This document shows, piece after piece, positions 11,261 to 24,200 of a DNA stretch of 64,000 bases. The notes under the pieces are model-generated. The model did not search any database and was not told where the DNA came from. It saw only the letters and a program-made list of their open reading frames with translations. The stretch lies in the NCBI GenBank assembly GCA_951804985.1, contig OX638134.1:3410001-3474000 (forward strand). The letters run 5' to 3'. Numbering within the stretch: the stretch's first letter is position 1; every line of letters starts with the position of its first letter. Origin of the DNA: Dryomyza anilis (lineage: Eukaryota > Arthropoda > Insecta > Diptera > Dryomyzidae). The translations under genes were made by a program, and so were the position numbers.

Positions 11261-13060
11261 TTTTTAATTTTCCAATATCTAAAACTTTATATTTTGTACT
11301 GCAGAAATTATTTCACTAAAATTTCTTTTAATTGTATTAAACTAACCTAAATCACGAACTATTTCAATTACAAAAAATGCGCAAAATTTGTTAACATTTA
11401 GCTTAAATAATGCAAATTAACCTGACATACAGCATAAAAAATCCACACTTAAAATTCTACTTTGCGCAGTGTATGTCTGAAATCGTAGCACGCGGCATCA
11501 CTCATACGCCACGTGGTGCCAAACATTTTTACTTTTGCTTGGCTGACTTAAAAAAAGAAAACAAACTTTGCGCGCAAATTTATAGCAACCATAGTCGACA
11601 AGCACAAGTGCTTCATCATGTTGCAAATTTATGACGTTAGACTTTGGAAGTATTTTGCAAAAGAGTTGAAAAAAAAAACTAGAAAAATTAAATATTTTGA
11701 TGTAAAATGCAAGATATGCGCACTCGACACAACACAAAACACAAAAGTTGAGGTTTGCTGCAAAATTTATAAAATTCCTCAAAAGTAGCAACACGATGAC
11801 CTAAACATGTAGCAATTTTCAACAAACTCTGCACCGTTTTCTAGTGCCCTGTTTGGACACGAAACAGGCCGCCGAAGTTTCGCAACCAATTAATGTTGTA
11901 AACGACTTTTGCCATAATTTTTTAATGAAAGCCATAAAAATAAACTTTAATAATTTATGCGCCGCACAACAATAAATACTCGCAGATTGCAGCAGCAGCA
12001 ACAAGAAGAATGAGGACAACAACAGCAGCAGCAACAATAGCCGCCATCGGCAATAGAAAATAAAAATAAAAAATATAGAAAAACTTTGATTATTATTTAG
12101 CGAGAAACTAAAATATGCAGGCCAACTATGTAGCCAACGTCTGATGTTGTTGAATGTGACCTAAAGTAGTTCACATGACTCATGTTGCTGTTGCTTCCAA
12201 TTTTGTTGTTGCTGCTGGACACTAGCGCATTCTTTATGCTCCGTTTTTAAGGCCGATAAGAAAAACTTTCTTGGACACGAAGATTTTCTCGTTGTTTACT
12301 GTAATGGATGCCGGAAGTGCGAGCGCGGTGACTACTTCCGGCGTATGTTATATAGTGATTGAATTAATTATTTCAGCAGCATGCCAAAGTTCTGCTACAA
12401 GTCTGCACATTAATTCTAATTAATTAAAAAAGGGTTAATCGAATGCGAGACTTTGCCATGTAGCTATTAAGGTACATTTAAGTCATGCCGTTAGTTTAAA
12501 TGTTTGGCTTAAAATTTAAAATAACAAAAATAGTTAAAATTATATTTCTATTTAATATTAAAATGGTAAATTTAAATATGATTTTGTTTTAAATATATAT
12601 TTTTCTTATTTAAGTAATATTAAAATTTAAAATAGCATTTTCTTTTTATTTATTCTTTTAATCAAATCATATATATTATTTTAATATTGATTAATGTACA
12701 CAAATTGTGCAACATATTGGCTGTTGCAGTAATTATTTGCGTAATGCAATTAATTGCTCAATTTAATATATGTTTAATTAAAAGAACAATGCAATTATGA
12801 AATACGCAACGTGTTTGAATTGAGTTAATAATGGAAAAAATGTGGCCATTTAAAATATATTTATATGTTTACCGCATGCAAGACTCAAAAATGCAAATTA
12901 TTGCTTGTTTGACTTTATTATTTGCAAAGAAAATATCAACATTTTCAAGTGATTTTAAAAATAAATAAAAAGCTAATTAAAAAGTATCAAAATGCAACAT
13001 GATTTATGCTTGAATTAAATTATTAAATATATTTTCTATTTTGAAATTATAGATTATTTT
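11261..13060. other. single-copy AT-rich stretch, no gene identified
   Basis: Unique sequence with opa-like CAGCAGCAACA tracts at 11985-12040 and a GC-rich hairpin at 12310-12342. One dispersed CTCATACG motif lies at 11500-11508. Overlapping short frames on both strands near 11410-12037 lack support. Confidence 0.5.
12310..12342. repeat. GC-rich 9-bp inverted repeat
   Basis: GCCGGAAGT (12310-12318) is perfectly inverted at 12334-12342 (ACTTCCGGC), with 15 bases between. It is conspicuous because its surroundings are strongly AT-rich. Confidence 0.75.
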
Positions 13061-14030
13061 TAAATGTGAAAATTCAATTTTTTACAAAAAATTTCAAATT
13101 TTCATAAAAACTTCAATTTTTAATATAATTTCAATGTTTCTCATAAAAAAACTAATTTTCACTTATAAATCAGTTTATAATACAAATTTTTGATATTTTA
13201 CTAAAATAAAATTTTTCAAAAAAAAAAAAGAATTTGTCACTTAAAAGATTAAATGTTTTTAATTAAAAAAATAAAGTTTCACTAAAAATTCAAATTTTTA
13301 AATTTTTTACTAAAAAATTCAAATTTTCACTAAAAATTCAATTTGTCACTTAAAATTCAATTTTTCACTTAAAATTCAAATTTTCACTAAAAATTCAATT
13401 TTTCACTAAAAATTCAATTTTTCACTAAAAATTCAATTTTTCACTAAAAATTCAATATTTCACAAAAAATTCAATTTTTCACTAAAAATTCAATTTTTCA
13501 CTAAAAATTAAATTTTTCACTAAAAATTAAATTTTTCACTAAAAATTAAATTTTTCACTAAAAATTCAATTTTTCACTAAAAATTCAATTTTTCACTAAA
13601 AATTCAATTTTTCACTAAAAATTCAATTTTTCACTAAAAATTCAATTTTTCACTAAAAATTCAATTTTTCACTAAAAATTCAATTTTTCACTAAAAATTC
13701 AATTTTTCACTAAAAATTCAATTTTTCACTAAAAATTCAATTTTTCACTAAAAATTCAATTTTTCACTAAAAATTAAATTTTTCACTAAAAATTAAATTT
13801 TTCACTAAAAATTCAATTTTTCACTAAAAATTCAATTTTTCACAAAAAATTCAATTTTTCACAAAAAATTCAATTTTTCACTAAAAATTCAATTTTTCAC
13901 TAAAAGTTCAATTTTTCACTAAAAATTCAATTTTTTTTATTAAAAGTTAAATTTTTCACTAAAATTAAAATTTTCAATTAAAACAATTTTCATTAAAAAT
14001 TCAATTTTTCACTCAAAGTCAAAATATAAA
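13061..14030 (+). repeat. 19-bp tandem array, CACTA subtype, highly homogeneous
   Basis: TTTTTCACTAAAAATTCAA units. From about 13380 to 13930 almost every unit is identical or differs by one base. This uniformity indicates recent amplification or homogenisation compared with the blocks at 2-4 kb. Edges are degenerate. Confidence 0.96.
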
Positions 14031-15059
14031 ATATTCTGTTTTACAATATTTTTCTTCATTTGATGAATTAATTTAAATGTTTAGCCAATTTTAACAACTT
14101 GCTTTGATTTTTGTTTAATACCCGCTAAAAACGTGCGCTGATTGCAAAGTGCATCAAAATAAAATAAAAAAAAATGAAGAAACCACTTCAATATTTCAAA
14201 CTGACCCAAATTGAACTCTGTGTAAATAATATTTAGCAAACTTTTTCTAGCGGATAATTCGCGTAACCTTTGTAAATATTAGCGATTCTATTATGCGTAG
14301 GTAGTAGGGTTTGGTAGAAGGTACCAGAGCTTGGTCCAAATGTGGGTTGCTCGGTTGGTTACTAGCCTCGTTGCTAGGTTGTTTGATAGCTGTGGGGCTC
14401 ATTTTATTCTATAACCCCGCAATCAAGCAATTTTTCCCGCATTTCGTTTGGTATTCAAATCGCGGTTAAGAAGTTTCCGCAAGTTAATTTGCATTGTAAT
14501 TTAGTACAAAACGCACTCGTTTATCATAATACACAGCACTGTGAATGTCCCGCATAATTGTGGAAATTTCATCGGCTACGGCTTTGTGTTTCAAATAAAA
14601 TTTTGTTGTGGTGCTGCTACCGTGCTACCGTTATTAAAAGGACAACAAAACAGCAGCACGAAATAGAACAGAACATAATAAAATTAAAATAAAATATACG
14701 TTGTACAACTTTTTTGAGACAAATTTGTAAAATTCAAATTATTTAATTTTCATTTTTTTCTGTTTTGTTTTTTGTAAAGCGGTTATTTATGCTGGCAACA
14801 AATTGGAGGACATTTTATACGCTGTAATGTTTTTATTTGCATCTTGATTGTATTTTGCAGTTGTGGTGGCCGGGACAAAGGAAGTTTTTGGCAATTATGC
14901 TTGGGTTAAATAAGTTAAACTCGAAATGGATTTAGCAAATTTTTGCAGGCAATTGAATGAATTATGTATGAAAGGTAATTCGATTAAATTCTATCAAAGA
15001 GTTTTTTTTTAGATCGAAATGCAAATTATTTTCCTTATACAAAAGTATTAAATCTTTAT
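14031..15059. other. single-copy stretch, no gene identified
   Basis: AT-rich unique sequence with a less AT-rich part at 14270-14660. No ATG frame above about 50 codons was seen. Confidence 0.5.
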
Positions 15060-16770
15060 ATTTCAACCCATTTTTAAAACGTTGAAGGTGCTTTAATTAA
15101 TTTTATTTAAATTATTTTGACGAATTTAAAAAATTTTAATTTTTTAAATCATTTCAACTTTTAAACACTTTCAACAATTTTTGTCGCTTTCAATTACAAC
15201 TCTGAATTATATTTAATTGCTTTGAAACATGTTCAACTATTTTCAACCAATTTCAATTTATTTTATTTACTTTCAATATCTAATCGAATATGTTAAATAT
15301 TTTTTTTTTACATTATCAAAGAGTTTTTCATTGAACAATATTTATGTACATTTTTCAAAAAGTATAAAGTTTTTTGTTTCAACCACTTTCAATTACGTTC
15401 AACCACTTTTTGTCGCTTTCAATTAATGCAATAAAATTATTTAAATATTTAAAAAGTAATCTTTACCACTTTAAATTGTTTTAATTGCTCTTAATCACGT
15501 TCAACTTCTTTCAACCATGTTCAACTAATTTCAATTTATTGAAATTACTTTAAATTTTGAATATAAAATGAAAAATCTTTATTATCAAAGAGTTTTTCAT
15601 TGAACAATATTTATGTACATTTTTCGAAAAGTATTAAGTTTTTTGTTTCAACCACTTTCAATTACGTTCAACCACTTTTTGTCGCTTTCAATTAATGTAA
15701 TAAAATTATTTAAATATTTAAAAAGTAATCTTTACCACTTTAAATTGTTTTAATTGCTCTTAATCACGTTCAACTTCTTTCAACCATGTTCAACTAATTT
15801 CAATTTATTGAAATTACTTTAAATTTTGAATATAAAATGAAAAATATTTTTAATTATTAAAAAAAACACTAAAATCACACTAATTGCTCTCAATCAGTTT
15901 CAACTATTTTCAACCATGTTCAACCAATTTAATTCAATTTAATTCAATTACTTTTAATTTTGAATCTAAAATGAAAAACTCTTTTAATCATTTAAAAAAA
16001 CACGTTCTACTTTTACTTTAAATCATATTTAACTCATTTCAAACTATTTTCAATCATGTTCAACCAATTTCAATTTATTACATTTACTTTTCATTTCACA
16101 TCATAAATGCTAAATACGAAAAATGAAGATGATCTACATAATTCAGAGGTATTAAAGATTAAATCGCTTTTAAACATATTCAACAATTGTTAGTCGCTTT
16201 CAATTAATATCAATTAAATATTTTTCATCATTTTAAAATTATTTTTAACTACTTTTAATTGTATTTAATTGCTCTGAAAAACGTTGAACCATTTTCAATT
16301 TAATATTATTATTTTCAATCTCAAATCAAATATGTTAAATACTTGGTTTAGACTTTATCAAAGAGTTTTTAAATGTATATGATGTATACAATTTAAAAAA
16401 TATTAAATCTATATGTTTCAACCACTTTCAAATAACTTCTATAATTTTAAGTAGCTTTTAAATAATACAATGTAATATCTTTAATATTTTAAAAATACTT
16501 ATTACAATTTTAAAAATACTTATTTGTAATAAATCATATTATTTTATGTCATAATATTTTAAATCATATTATTTTAAATCATATTATTTAGTCTTATTAA
16601 CTTTCAACTATTTTCAACCATGTTCAACAAATTTAAATTTCGCTCAATGAACTTCAAATTTTATTAGTACATTAGGATTTTGTTTAAATAATCATATTTG
16701 AATGTTTTTAGTTATTTTAAATTGTATTTTTCCAAATTCAACCAATTTCAATCACTTTCAACATAAAGTT
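15060..16770 (+). repeat. TTTCAAC-motif repeat region I
   Basis: Dense TTTCAACYA/TTTCAATY motifs, often 10-11 bp apart, within larger units marked by TTTTTGTCGCTTTCAATTA (near 15180, 15405, 15674 and, diverged, 16190). Spacing of these landmarks is about 225-270 bp near the start. Includes the tandem duplication at 15312-15845. Confidence 0.8.
15312..15845 (+). repeat. nearly identical tandem duplication, 269-bp period
   Basis: 15312-15576 and 15581-15845 match with only a handful of substitutions; both begin ATTATCAAAGAGTTTTTCAT. The flanking repeat units are far more diverged, so this duplication is recent. Confidence 0.95.
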
Positions 16771-17428
16771 GTGTTCATATTTAGGTACTTTAAAGCTGCC
16801 GGTCTGCTTCAACTGCTTACAATTTTGCCATAATTTGATTACATTTAGTGTTTTTAGTTCTTTTGAAATCTTTTTGTCTCATTCAATCATTTTCAATTTC
16901 GTTTTAATGCAAAATTTTTAAATATATTTTATTTAAATATCATATCAAAACAGTTATACTATTAAGCTTTAGTAACAATAACAAAAATAATTCATAAACC
17001 GTTTAACTCTTTTTATTTTATAGAACAAAAGAATAAATCTCTAGCAAAAATTATGTTGCGGTCGCACTCGCCTTTGTTGGTACCTTTCGCAACCTCTAAA
17101 CCCTCAAAAAATTTTAATAAATTTCACATAAAAATTATTAAAATATTCACTGAATACAGCAACTGTTTTTCGCATTGTTTTCATTAATTTTAGACAAATA
17201 ATAAAAATAATAAAAATAATAAAAAAAACACTCTTATTCTATGCGAACAATAAACAAAGACAACAATATTTGCTGCAGCAGCTGCTGTTGCTAGCTCAAA
17301 GCTTGACACAATTGCAAAAAGCGTTGCTGCATTTTACAAATTTAAATTAAGACAAACAGACAAATGGACAGACACATAGATGGACAAACAAATAAACAAA
17401 ATAGGCACGAACGTACACACTCAAAGAC
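16771..17428. other. single-copy stretch with GACA/CACA-rich tail
   Basis: Unique AT-rich sequence. From about 17345 it becomes a degenerate purine-rich run (GACAAACAGACA, GGACAGACAC). The opposite strand gives low-complexity Cys/Val frames that are not genes. Confidence 0.5.
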
Positions 17429-17739
17429 ATGCTCATAGACACAAATACAAACACAAACATACTCATACCACACAGACACACAATCGCCTGCACAGAACAT
17501 ATATACAAAATACTGGACAGCTCTGGCACAGGTCAAAGCTCATGTGTTAATCCTTGCTTAAACAGTCAACACTCAAGTAGTGTGCACTCATATCACGAGC
17601 CAGATTACAAACACATATGCGCTTCGAGTCACACAACAAGTCACACGCACACTGACACGAACACTAACACGTACACTGTATCCCCCCATAGGAAAAGGTC
17701 GGTCGAACGCACGGAAAGCACTGAACGAATCCGATTATG
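17429..17739 (+). CDS. candidate coding exon, unrecognised product
   Basis: An ATG (G at -3) opens 103 codons that run to a consensus donor, ATG followed by GTAAGT at 17740. The stop just after the boundary (TAA inside GTAAGT) would be removed by splicing, leaving phase 2. The product starts in a Thr/Asn/His-rich part derived from degenerate ACACAAACA repeats, then a less repetitive middle (residues 30-70), and a basic, charged C-terminal part (RKRSVERTESTERI). No domain was recognised. Against it: GTAAGT occurs often by chance in 64 kb, and CA-rich repeats keep frames open. No partner exon in phase was found. Confidence 0.22.
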
Positions 17740-17741
17740 GT

Positions 17742-19590
17742 AAGTGCGATTAACAAAAGGTTCTATGAGTGAAACATATTCCTAAGGAAACTATTTAGCT
17801 AATTCTACATATGTCAATCACTTTCAATTATATTTCAATGAACTGTGTTAAATTTAGATTATGTTTTATAAACGATTAATATATTTTAGTGTAATATTTT
17901 TAAAATTTTATCATATTTTTAATATTTATTAATTTTTTTTTGCATTTTCAATATATATTTAGTAGATTTCAACTATATTCAATCATTTATAACTATATTC
18001 AATCATTTTCAACTATATTCAATCATTTTCAACTATATTCAAATATTTATTTGTTAATTATGAACGATTGTTTAAAATTTGTTATATATTCTATTAGTAT
18101 TTAATGGTTTTTTTAATAAATATCAATATTTAAATTAGATTATAAACCCTTTCAATCGTTTTCAACATTTTATCAACTCTTTCTACAACGTATAAATTTC
18201 AATTTTAATTAGCCTAATATAAACTCTAATTTTAAATAACATTTAAATAAATTTTAGTTTCTTTCAACCATTTTCAATTTTTATTTCAACTTTTTTTTAA
18301 CCATTTAACAGTTAATATTTTTCGCAACTTTCAACTCTTTTCATAACTGCTCTTAGTATTTAATATATTTTTATATTTAAAAAATTTTAATATATTATAA
18401 ACTCTTTCAATCATTTTCAATTTTTATTTCAATAATGAATTTAAATTTAATTAAATAATACAAATATATTATAATCTTTTTCAACTATGTTCAATTTATT
18501 TGAAATATTTTGGATAATTTATTCATTAACTATTTTTAGCAATTATCAATCATATTAACAGTCTTATGCAGTATTTAATGTTTTATAATATATTTAAATC
18601 ATTAAAAAGACTCTAACCTCTTTCAACTAAATTCAATTTTATTTTAATTATTTTCAATTATGTATTCCTTAATTATTTTACGTACTTTTATATTATTTAA
18701 ATAATTTTGAATTATATTTTTTAAATATATATTTAAATAGTTTAACCATTTTCAACTATTCAATTCCTTTCAACTATTTTAAATTATGTATTTGTCAATT
18801 TTTTTTCGCAATTTCCAATCATTCTAAAATATTATCTCAGAATTTAATGTATTTTAATGTATTTAAATATTTTTAATAGATTTAAAACCTTTTCAACCAA
18901 GTTCAATTTAGTTTCAACTACTTTCAACTATATATTCATTATTTATTTGTAACATTTTTTAAATAATTATAATATATTCTCTTAGTACTTAATGTAATTT
19001 AATAAATTTAAATATTTTGAAAATATTATAAACTTTTTCATAGTATTCAATTTTTGTTCAATCAATTCAACTTATTTTAACTATTATATATTTTAATCGT
19101 TAATAATTTTTATAATTTTAATATTTATTCTTTTTATTTAATGTCTTCTCATACAAATTAGATATTTTAAAATTATTATAAAAACTTTTAACCATATTCA
19201 ATTCTTTTCAACTGATTTTATCTATGTCATTCGTAATTATTTCTCTTAGTTTTTAATGTACTTTTAGTATATTTCTATGTTTTAACTAGATTATAACCTC
19301 TTTCAACTATTTTCAGTTATTTTCAGCTATGCATTAATTTAAATAAGTTGACAAATTTCAAGCATTCTTTTAGTATTTGACGTTTTTTAATGCATTTAAA
19401 TATTTTTAACTCTTTCAACCTTTATCAACCATTATCAATATTTTTTCAACTCATTTTTACTATATATTTATTTATTCATCAATTATTTTAATATTATCTC
19501 TTAGTATTTAATATCTTAATATCTTAAATAAATTAAAACCTCTTCCAAACATATTCAATTTAAATCCAAATATTCAAGTATAAGCATTTT
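17742..19590 (+). repeat. TTTCAAC-motif repeat region II
   Basis: Degenerate units pairing TTTCAACTATTTTCAA with a TCTTAGTATTTAATGTATTTTAAT segment. The latter appears near 18352, 18564, 18835, 18981, 19130, 19243, 19373 and 19495, mostly 110-150 bp apart. The unit is shorter than in regions I and III. Confidence 0.75.
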
Positions 19591-20400
19591 CCAGTTGGGT
19601 TTTTTAATTGTCTCTGTATTGACTCAACCCATGCATACTGTGTACTACTTAGCAAAATATAGGCAAAAAAAAGTATTTTTAACCCGAAAAAAAAGTCAAC
19701 TAAATTCGACGGCATCTTTAAAAATTAAAAACTATTTTCGAAAGTTGAGGGAAATAATGGCACAACCTCTTTTCAAAACCTTTAAAATGTCACTTGTAGT
19801 TTTTCTACTGGGTTTGCTGCGCCTACTTAAAAGCAGACCGCACGAAAGAGCGAAACAGCTACACAGCATTCATGTGTTTCGTCATTTGTCGCAATGAACC
19901 CAGCGCCAAAGTCGCTCTTATTGTATGCGCTGTAACTGGAGCGGAGAACCACTGAAAGTAGTTTCTTGCAATAGCCTCAGGCGGTGCGGCCGGATTAAAA
20001 CAATGCAAATATAGACTCAAAGACTCAACAAGGACAACAGACATTTGGATAAATGGACGATGGATGGACGGTTGGATGAACGGATGGTAGGTTAAAGGAA
20101 AGCATGGCTGCGAGGTAAAACGGTTGCATAGACCAAAAGATGAGGTTTGTGTCTCAATTGAGTAGCGTCAGTGCACTGTTGAGTGGTGATAAGAAGTTTA
20201 CTAACAAATGCATTATTAGGAGCACAAAACAAAATATTTATACTATTAACTAAGCACTGAGGGAATTAGAAATTAATTAGTAGAGAGATGAAAAGGTTCA
20301 AAGTTTTCATTATATGTTCTATTTTCAAACACTTTCCATAGCTTGCAAACATTTTCTTCTATTATTATAATAAAACATATTTAATTTTTTGCTTAAAAAG
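19591..20400. other. single-copy island, no gene identified
   Basis: A less AT-rich stretch. A 61-codon minus-strand ATG frame (20044-19859) has a protein-like composition with no recognised motif. An overlapping plus-strand frame (19595-19897) starts at TTG. GGATGGAC-like units lie at 20050-20090. Neither frame is called. Confidence 0.4.
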
Positions 20401-23400
20401 GATGGAAAAAGAATTTTTATAAAAAATGTTGCATGTTTCTTACGTTATTTATCACTTTCAATCATTTTCAACCAATTTAAATTTTTTCAGAATCATTTCA
20501 AGTTTGTTATGTAATTTTATAAATTATTTTGAACTACTTTTAGTTACATTCTTCTATTTTTAATTACATTCAACTACTTTTAATTAGATTCAACTTTTTT
20601 CAATTATATTCAACGACTTTCAATAAACATTTGAAATTGAACAAATCTAAAACTACTTTCCATCATTTTAAATTTCTATTAATCACTTTCAACTGCTTTC
20701 AACTTGTATGAACTGTATTTAATTAACATTATTCAACATTATTCAATTACTTTCAACTCCAATTTAGCTTTTAAAATATTTAAAATAATATCATAATTGT
20801 TTTAACCTCTAAAAAATTTTGCATTTTATTATTTGAACTTCTTTCACTAACAAACTCACTTTCAATCAACTACTTTTAATTGAAATTTAATTTAAATTTC
20901 ATTGAAATAATTTTTTAATAATTTCAAATTATTTTTAATCATTTTCAGCTGCTTTCAATGACTTTCAACAAAATTTAATCACTTTTTACTGTTTTCAATT
21001 GCCTTCAACTTCATTCAATCACTTTCAATTACTCTCAAATCAACCAACTAATTTATTATTTGAACTATTTTCACTAAATAATTTACATTCAATTAACTAC
21101 TGTCAATTAGAGTTTAATTTAAAATTGGTTAAACGAATTTTGAAATAATTCAGAACTACTTATAATTATCTTCAACAATTTTTAATCACTTTGAACTACT
21201 GTCAATCACTCTCAACTACTATCAAGAATATTCAGTCACTGTTTAAATGTTATAAATGAAATTTAAGTTGTGCTTTAAATAATTTTTTAAATAATTATTT
21301 CCAACTACTTTTAATTACTTCCAATTAATTTAGATTCCATTGCTTTAAATTTAATTGGAAATAAATGGAATAGTTTTAAAGTATTTTTAATAATTTTAAA
21401 TTACTGTTATTTTAATATTTAATCTATATCAGCTACTTTAAGTCACTTTCAACTATTTTATATTTCTTTCAGTCACTGTATAAATATTATAATTTTATAT
21501 ATTTTGTACTTGAAATCCATTTTAACTAATTTAAATCACTTTTAATTACTTTCAACTAATTTAATTTACATTCAACTACTTTCAATTTATTTTGGAGTAC
21601 ATGAAAATAAATGTAATAAATATAAAGCATTTTTAATAATTCTAAATTACTTTTATTTTGATAGTTAATCACTTTCATTTACTTTCAATCACTTTTTACA
21701 TTTTATAATTTTGTATAGTTTGTGCTTTAAATCATTTTTGACTATTTTCAATCTCTTTTAACTGCTTTCAATCACTTTCAACAATTTTTGATCACTATTA
21801 ATGGTTTTCAATCTCTTTCAACTGCTTTCAATCAGTTTTTAATTTTTGATTTAAACACGATTTAAAAAATTTTTAACTGATTTTTTAACATTTATAAAAT
21901 TTAAAACATTGATTTCAACCACTTTCAATTATGTTCAAGATATAATTAATTTAAATATCACCTTACAACAATTGCTTTGACCTTTTCAACAATTTTCGAT
22001 TTTCACTATCTGCACCGATGAAGCACAGTTAATTCTCATTAAAATGTTGAGGCTTTCGTTCATCAGCAATTAAATGAAAAACCATGTGCTGTTTAATTAA
22101 TTGGTGCTTCTTAACATTTTATTAACTGTGTTCGTTTGATTGGGCAGCAGCGTGCATTGTTCAGTGGTTGTTGAAGCAATTTATATTATTGCCTCGCATT
22201 ACCTCATTATATAAAATAATGTGATTAATTAAATTTCATATATTTACATGTGTAAATTTATTTACATATAAAGCAAGTGCTTTTAATTAACAGCTTAATT
22301 TATAGATGCTATTTGTTTAATAAAATAATTCAATCAAAAATAAATAAAAAATGACGATAAATTAAAATAAAATTATTTAATATAAAATAACTATAAAAAT
22401 AAATAAAAAAAGAATAAATATATAAAAAAAGTTTTAAGTAGACTAAAAATTGCCTTCATGTTTTTTCGAAATAGAGATATTTTCATTTATTGGAAAAAAA
22501 AAATATTTATACAAAGTTATTCTCCAGTGAGAATAAATTATATTATCTAAATCTATAAAATTGTTGTAAATCATTCTTGAAATTATTTTAGACTTGTAAT
22601 AATAACTTTCAACTGCTTGCAATCACTTTTAACTGCTTTCAATTTCATTTAACTATTTTTATTTTATACAAAAAAAGGAAAGAAAAATTAAATAATAGTT
22701 AGAACTTGTTCTATACAAAATTATTTTAGTTTTCAGTGTTTTAAATCGGTTTCAATTACTTTCAACTAATTCTGATTTGGTAATTTAAGTTTTCAAAGTT
22801 TTTAAAATTGTTTGAAATAATATTTTAAATATTTTATAATTATTTTTGACAGACTAAATCACTGTCAACGTCTTTCAATTTCTTTCAACGATTTTCAAAT
22901 TAAGCAAAAAATAATGAAAAAATTAAAAATCAATTAGAAAATGAAATTTGTACAAAATTATTTGAGTTTTCATTGATTTGACTCGCTTTCAATCAATTTC
23001 AACTAATTTCTGTTAGTAACTACTTTAAGTTTTTTAAATCTTTAAAATTGTTGTAAATATTTAAAGTTATTTTAAATTGTTTTAGTTGCTTTCAATTACT
23101 TTCAACTGTTTTTGTATTTTACAAAAATAAAAAAAATAAAATTAAAAATTAAAACAACAAAAAAATTAAAAGAGGTTTTTAAAAATGACTTGTGTTTCAA
23201 CACTATTTTCAGCGCTTTAAATATTAGAAGTTTAAAAAAAAATCGAAATATTTTTTAAAAGCATTCAATCATTTTCAACTAAATTCAACTGCTTTCAATT
23301 GCTTTCATCTATTTTCAATTTATACAAAAAAAAGACAGAAAATATTTAGACAATTATTTATAGAAACTTATTTGAATTTCCAGCTTTTTAAATCGCCTTC

Positions 23401-24200
23401 AATCACTTTCAACTAAATGGTATTAATAACTTCAAGTTTTTTAAATCTTTAAAATTGTTGTAAATTATATTTAAAATTATTTCTAATTGTTTATAATTAC
23501 AATCATTGCTATTCCAACACTTTCAGCGGCTTTCAATTATATTCAAATATTTTATATTTTTACGAACAAATAAGTTAAATAAAAATAAAATATGAATTTT
23601 AAAAAAATGATTTGTGTTTTGAACGGTTTACAACGTTTTCAATTATTTTCAAATAATTAGTTTTAATACTAAAAGTTTTTTAAAAATGTTATAAATAATT
23701 TTAATTATTTTCAGCAGCGTTCAATCATTTTCAGCTGCTTTCAATTTATTTTAAATATTTTTAATTGATGTAAAAAATAATGAAAAATATAAAAACAATA
23801 AAAAATTGATTTATTTAAGTCATCATTACTTTGAATCACTTTCAATCACTTTCAACTAATTTGTATTTGAACTTTAAGTTTTGTAAACTTTTATAAAGTT
23901 CTAAATAACATTTAAAATGATTTCTAATTTCTTATAATTACATTCAGCTGCTTTCAATGACTTTCAAACGCTTTCAATTATTTTATATAATTACAGAAAA
24001 TATTAAAAACTTAAACGAATGAAAAAAAAAAATAAAGAAGTATTCCCAATTGTGTTTTCAACGCTGTACAACGCTTTTAATCGTTTTCAACCAAAAGTAT
24101 TCTAAATCCCTAAAATTGTTTTAAATCATTTGTTATACTTCTTATTTTCAACAGCTTTCAATCATATTCCACTGCTTTCAATAAATTTCAACTATTTTTA
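20401..24200 (+). repeat. TTTCAAC-motif repeat region III, about 220-240-bp units
   Basis: Two subfamilies of higher-order unit are visible. At 21230-21720, TTTCAGTCACTGTATAAATA landmarks recur at about 21231, 21469 and 21688. At 22740-24150, a block with TTTTAAATCTTTAAAATTGT and (in some units) ACAAAATTATTT recurs about every 220-240 bp (near 22740, 22980, 23190, 23390, 23610, 23830, 24050). Within units, TTTCAA motifs are spaced about 10 bp. Confidence 0.8.
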
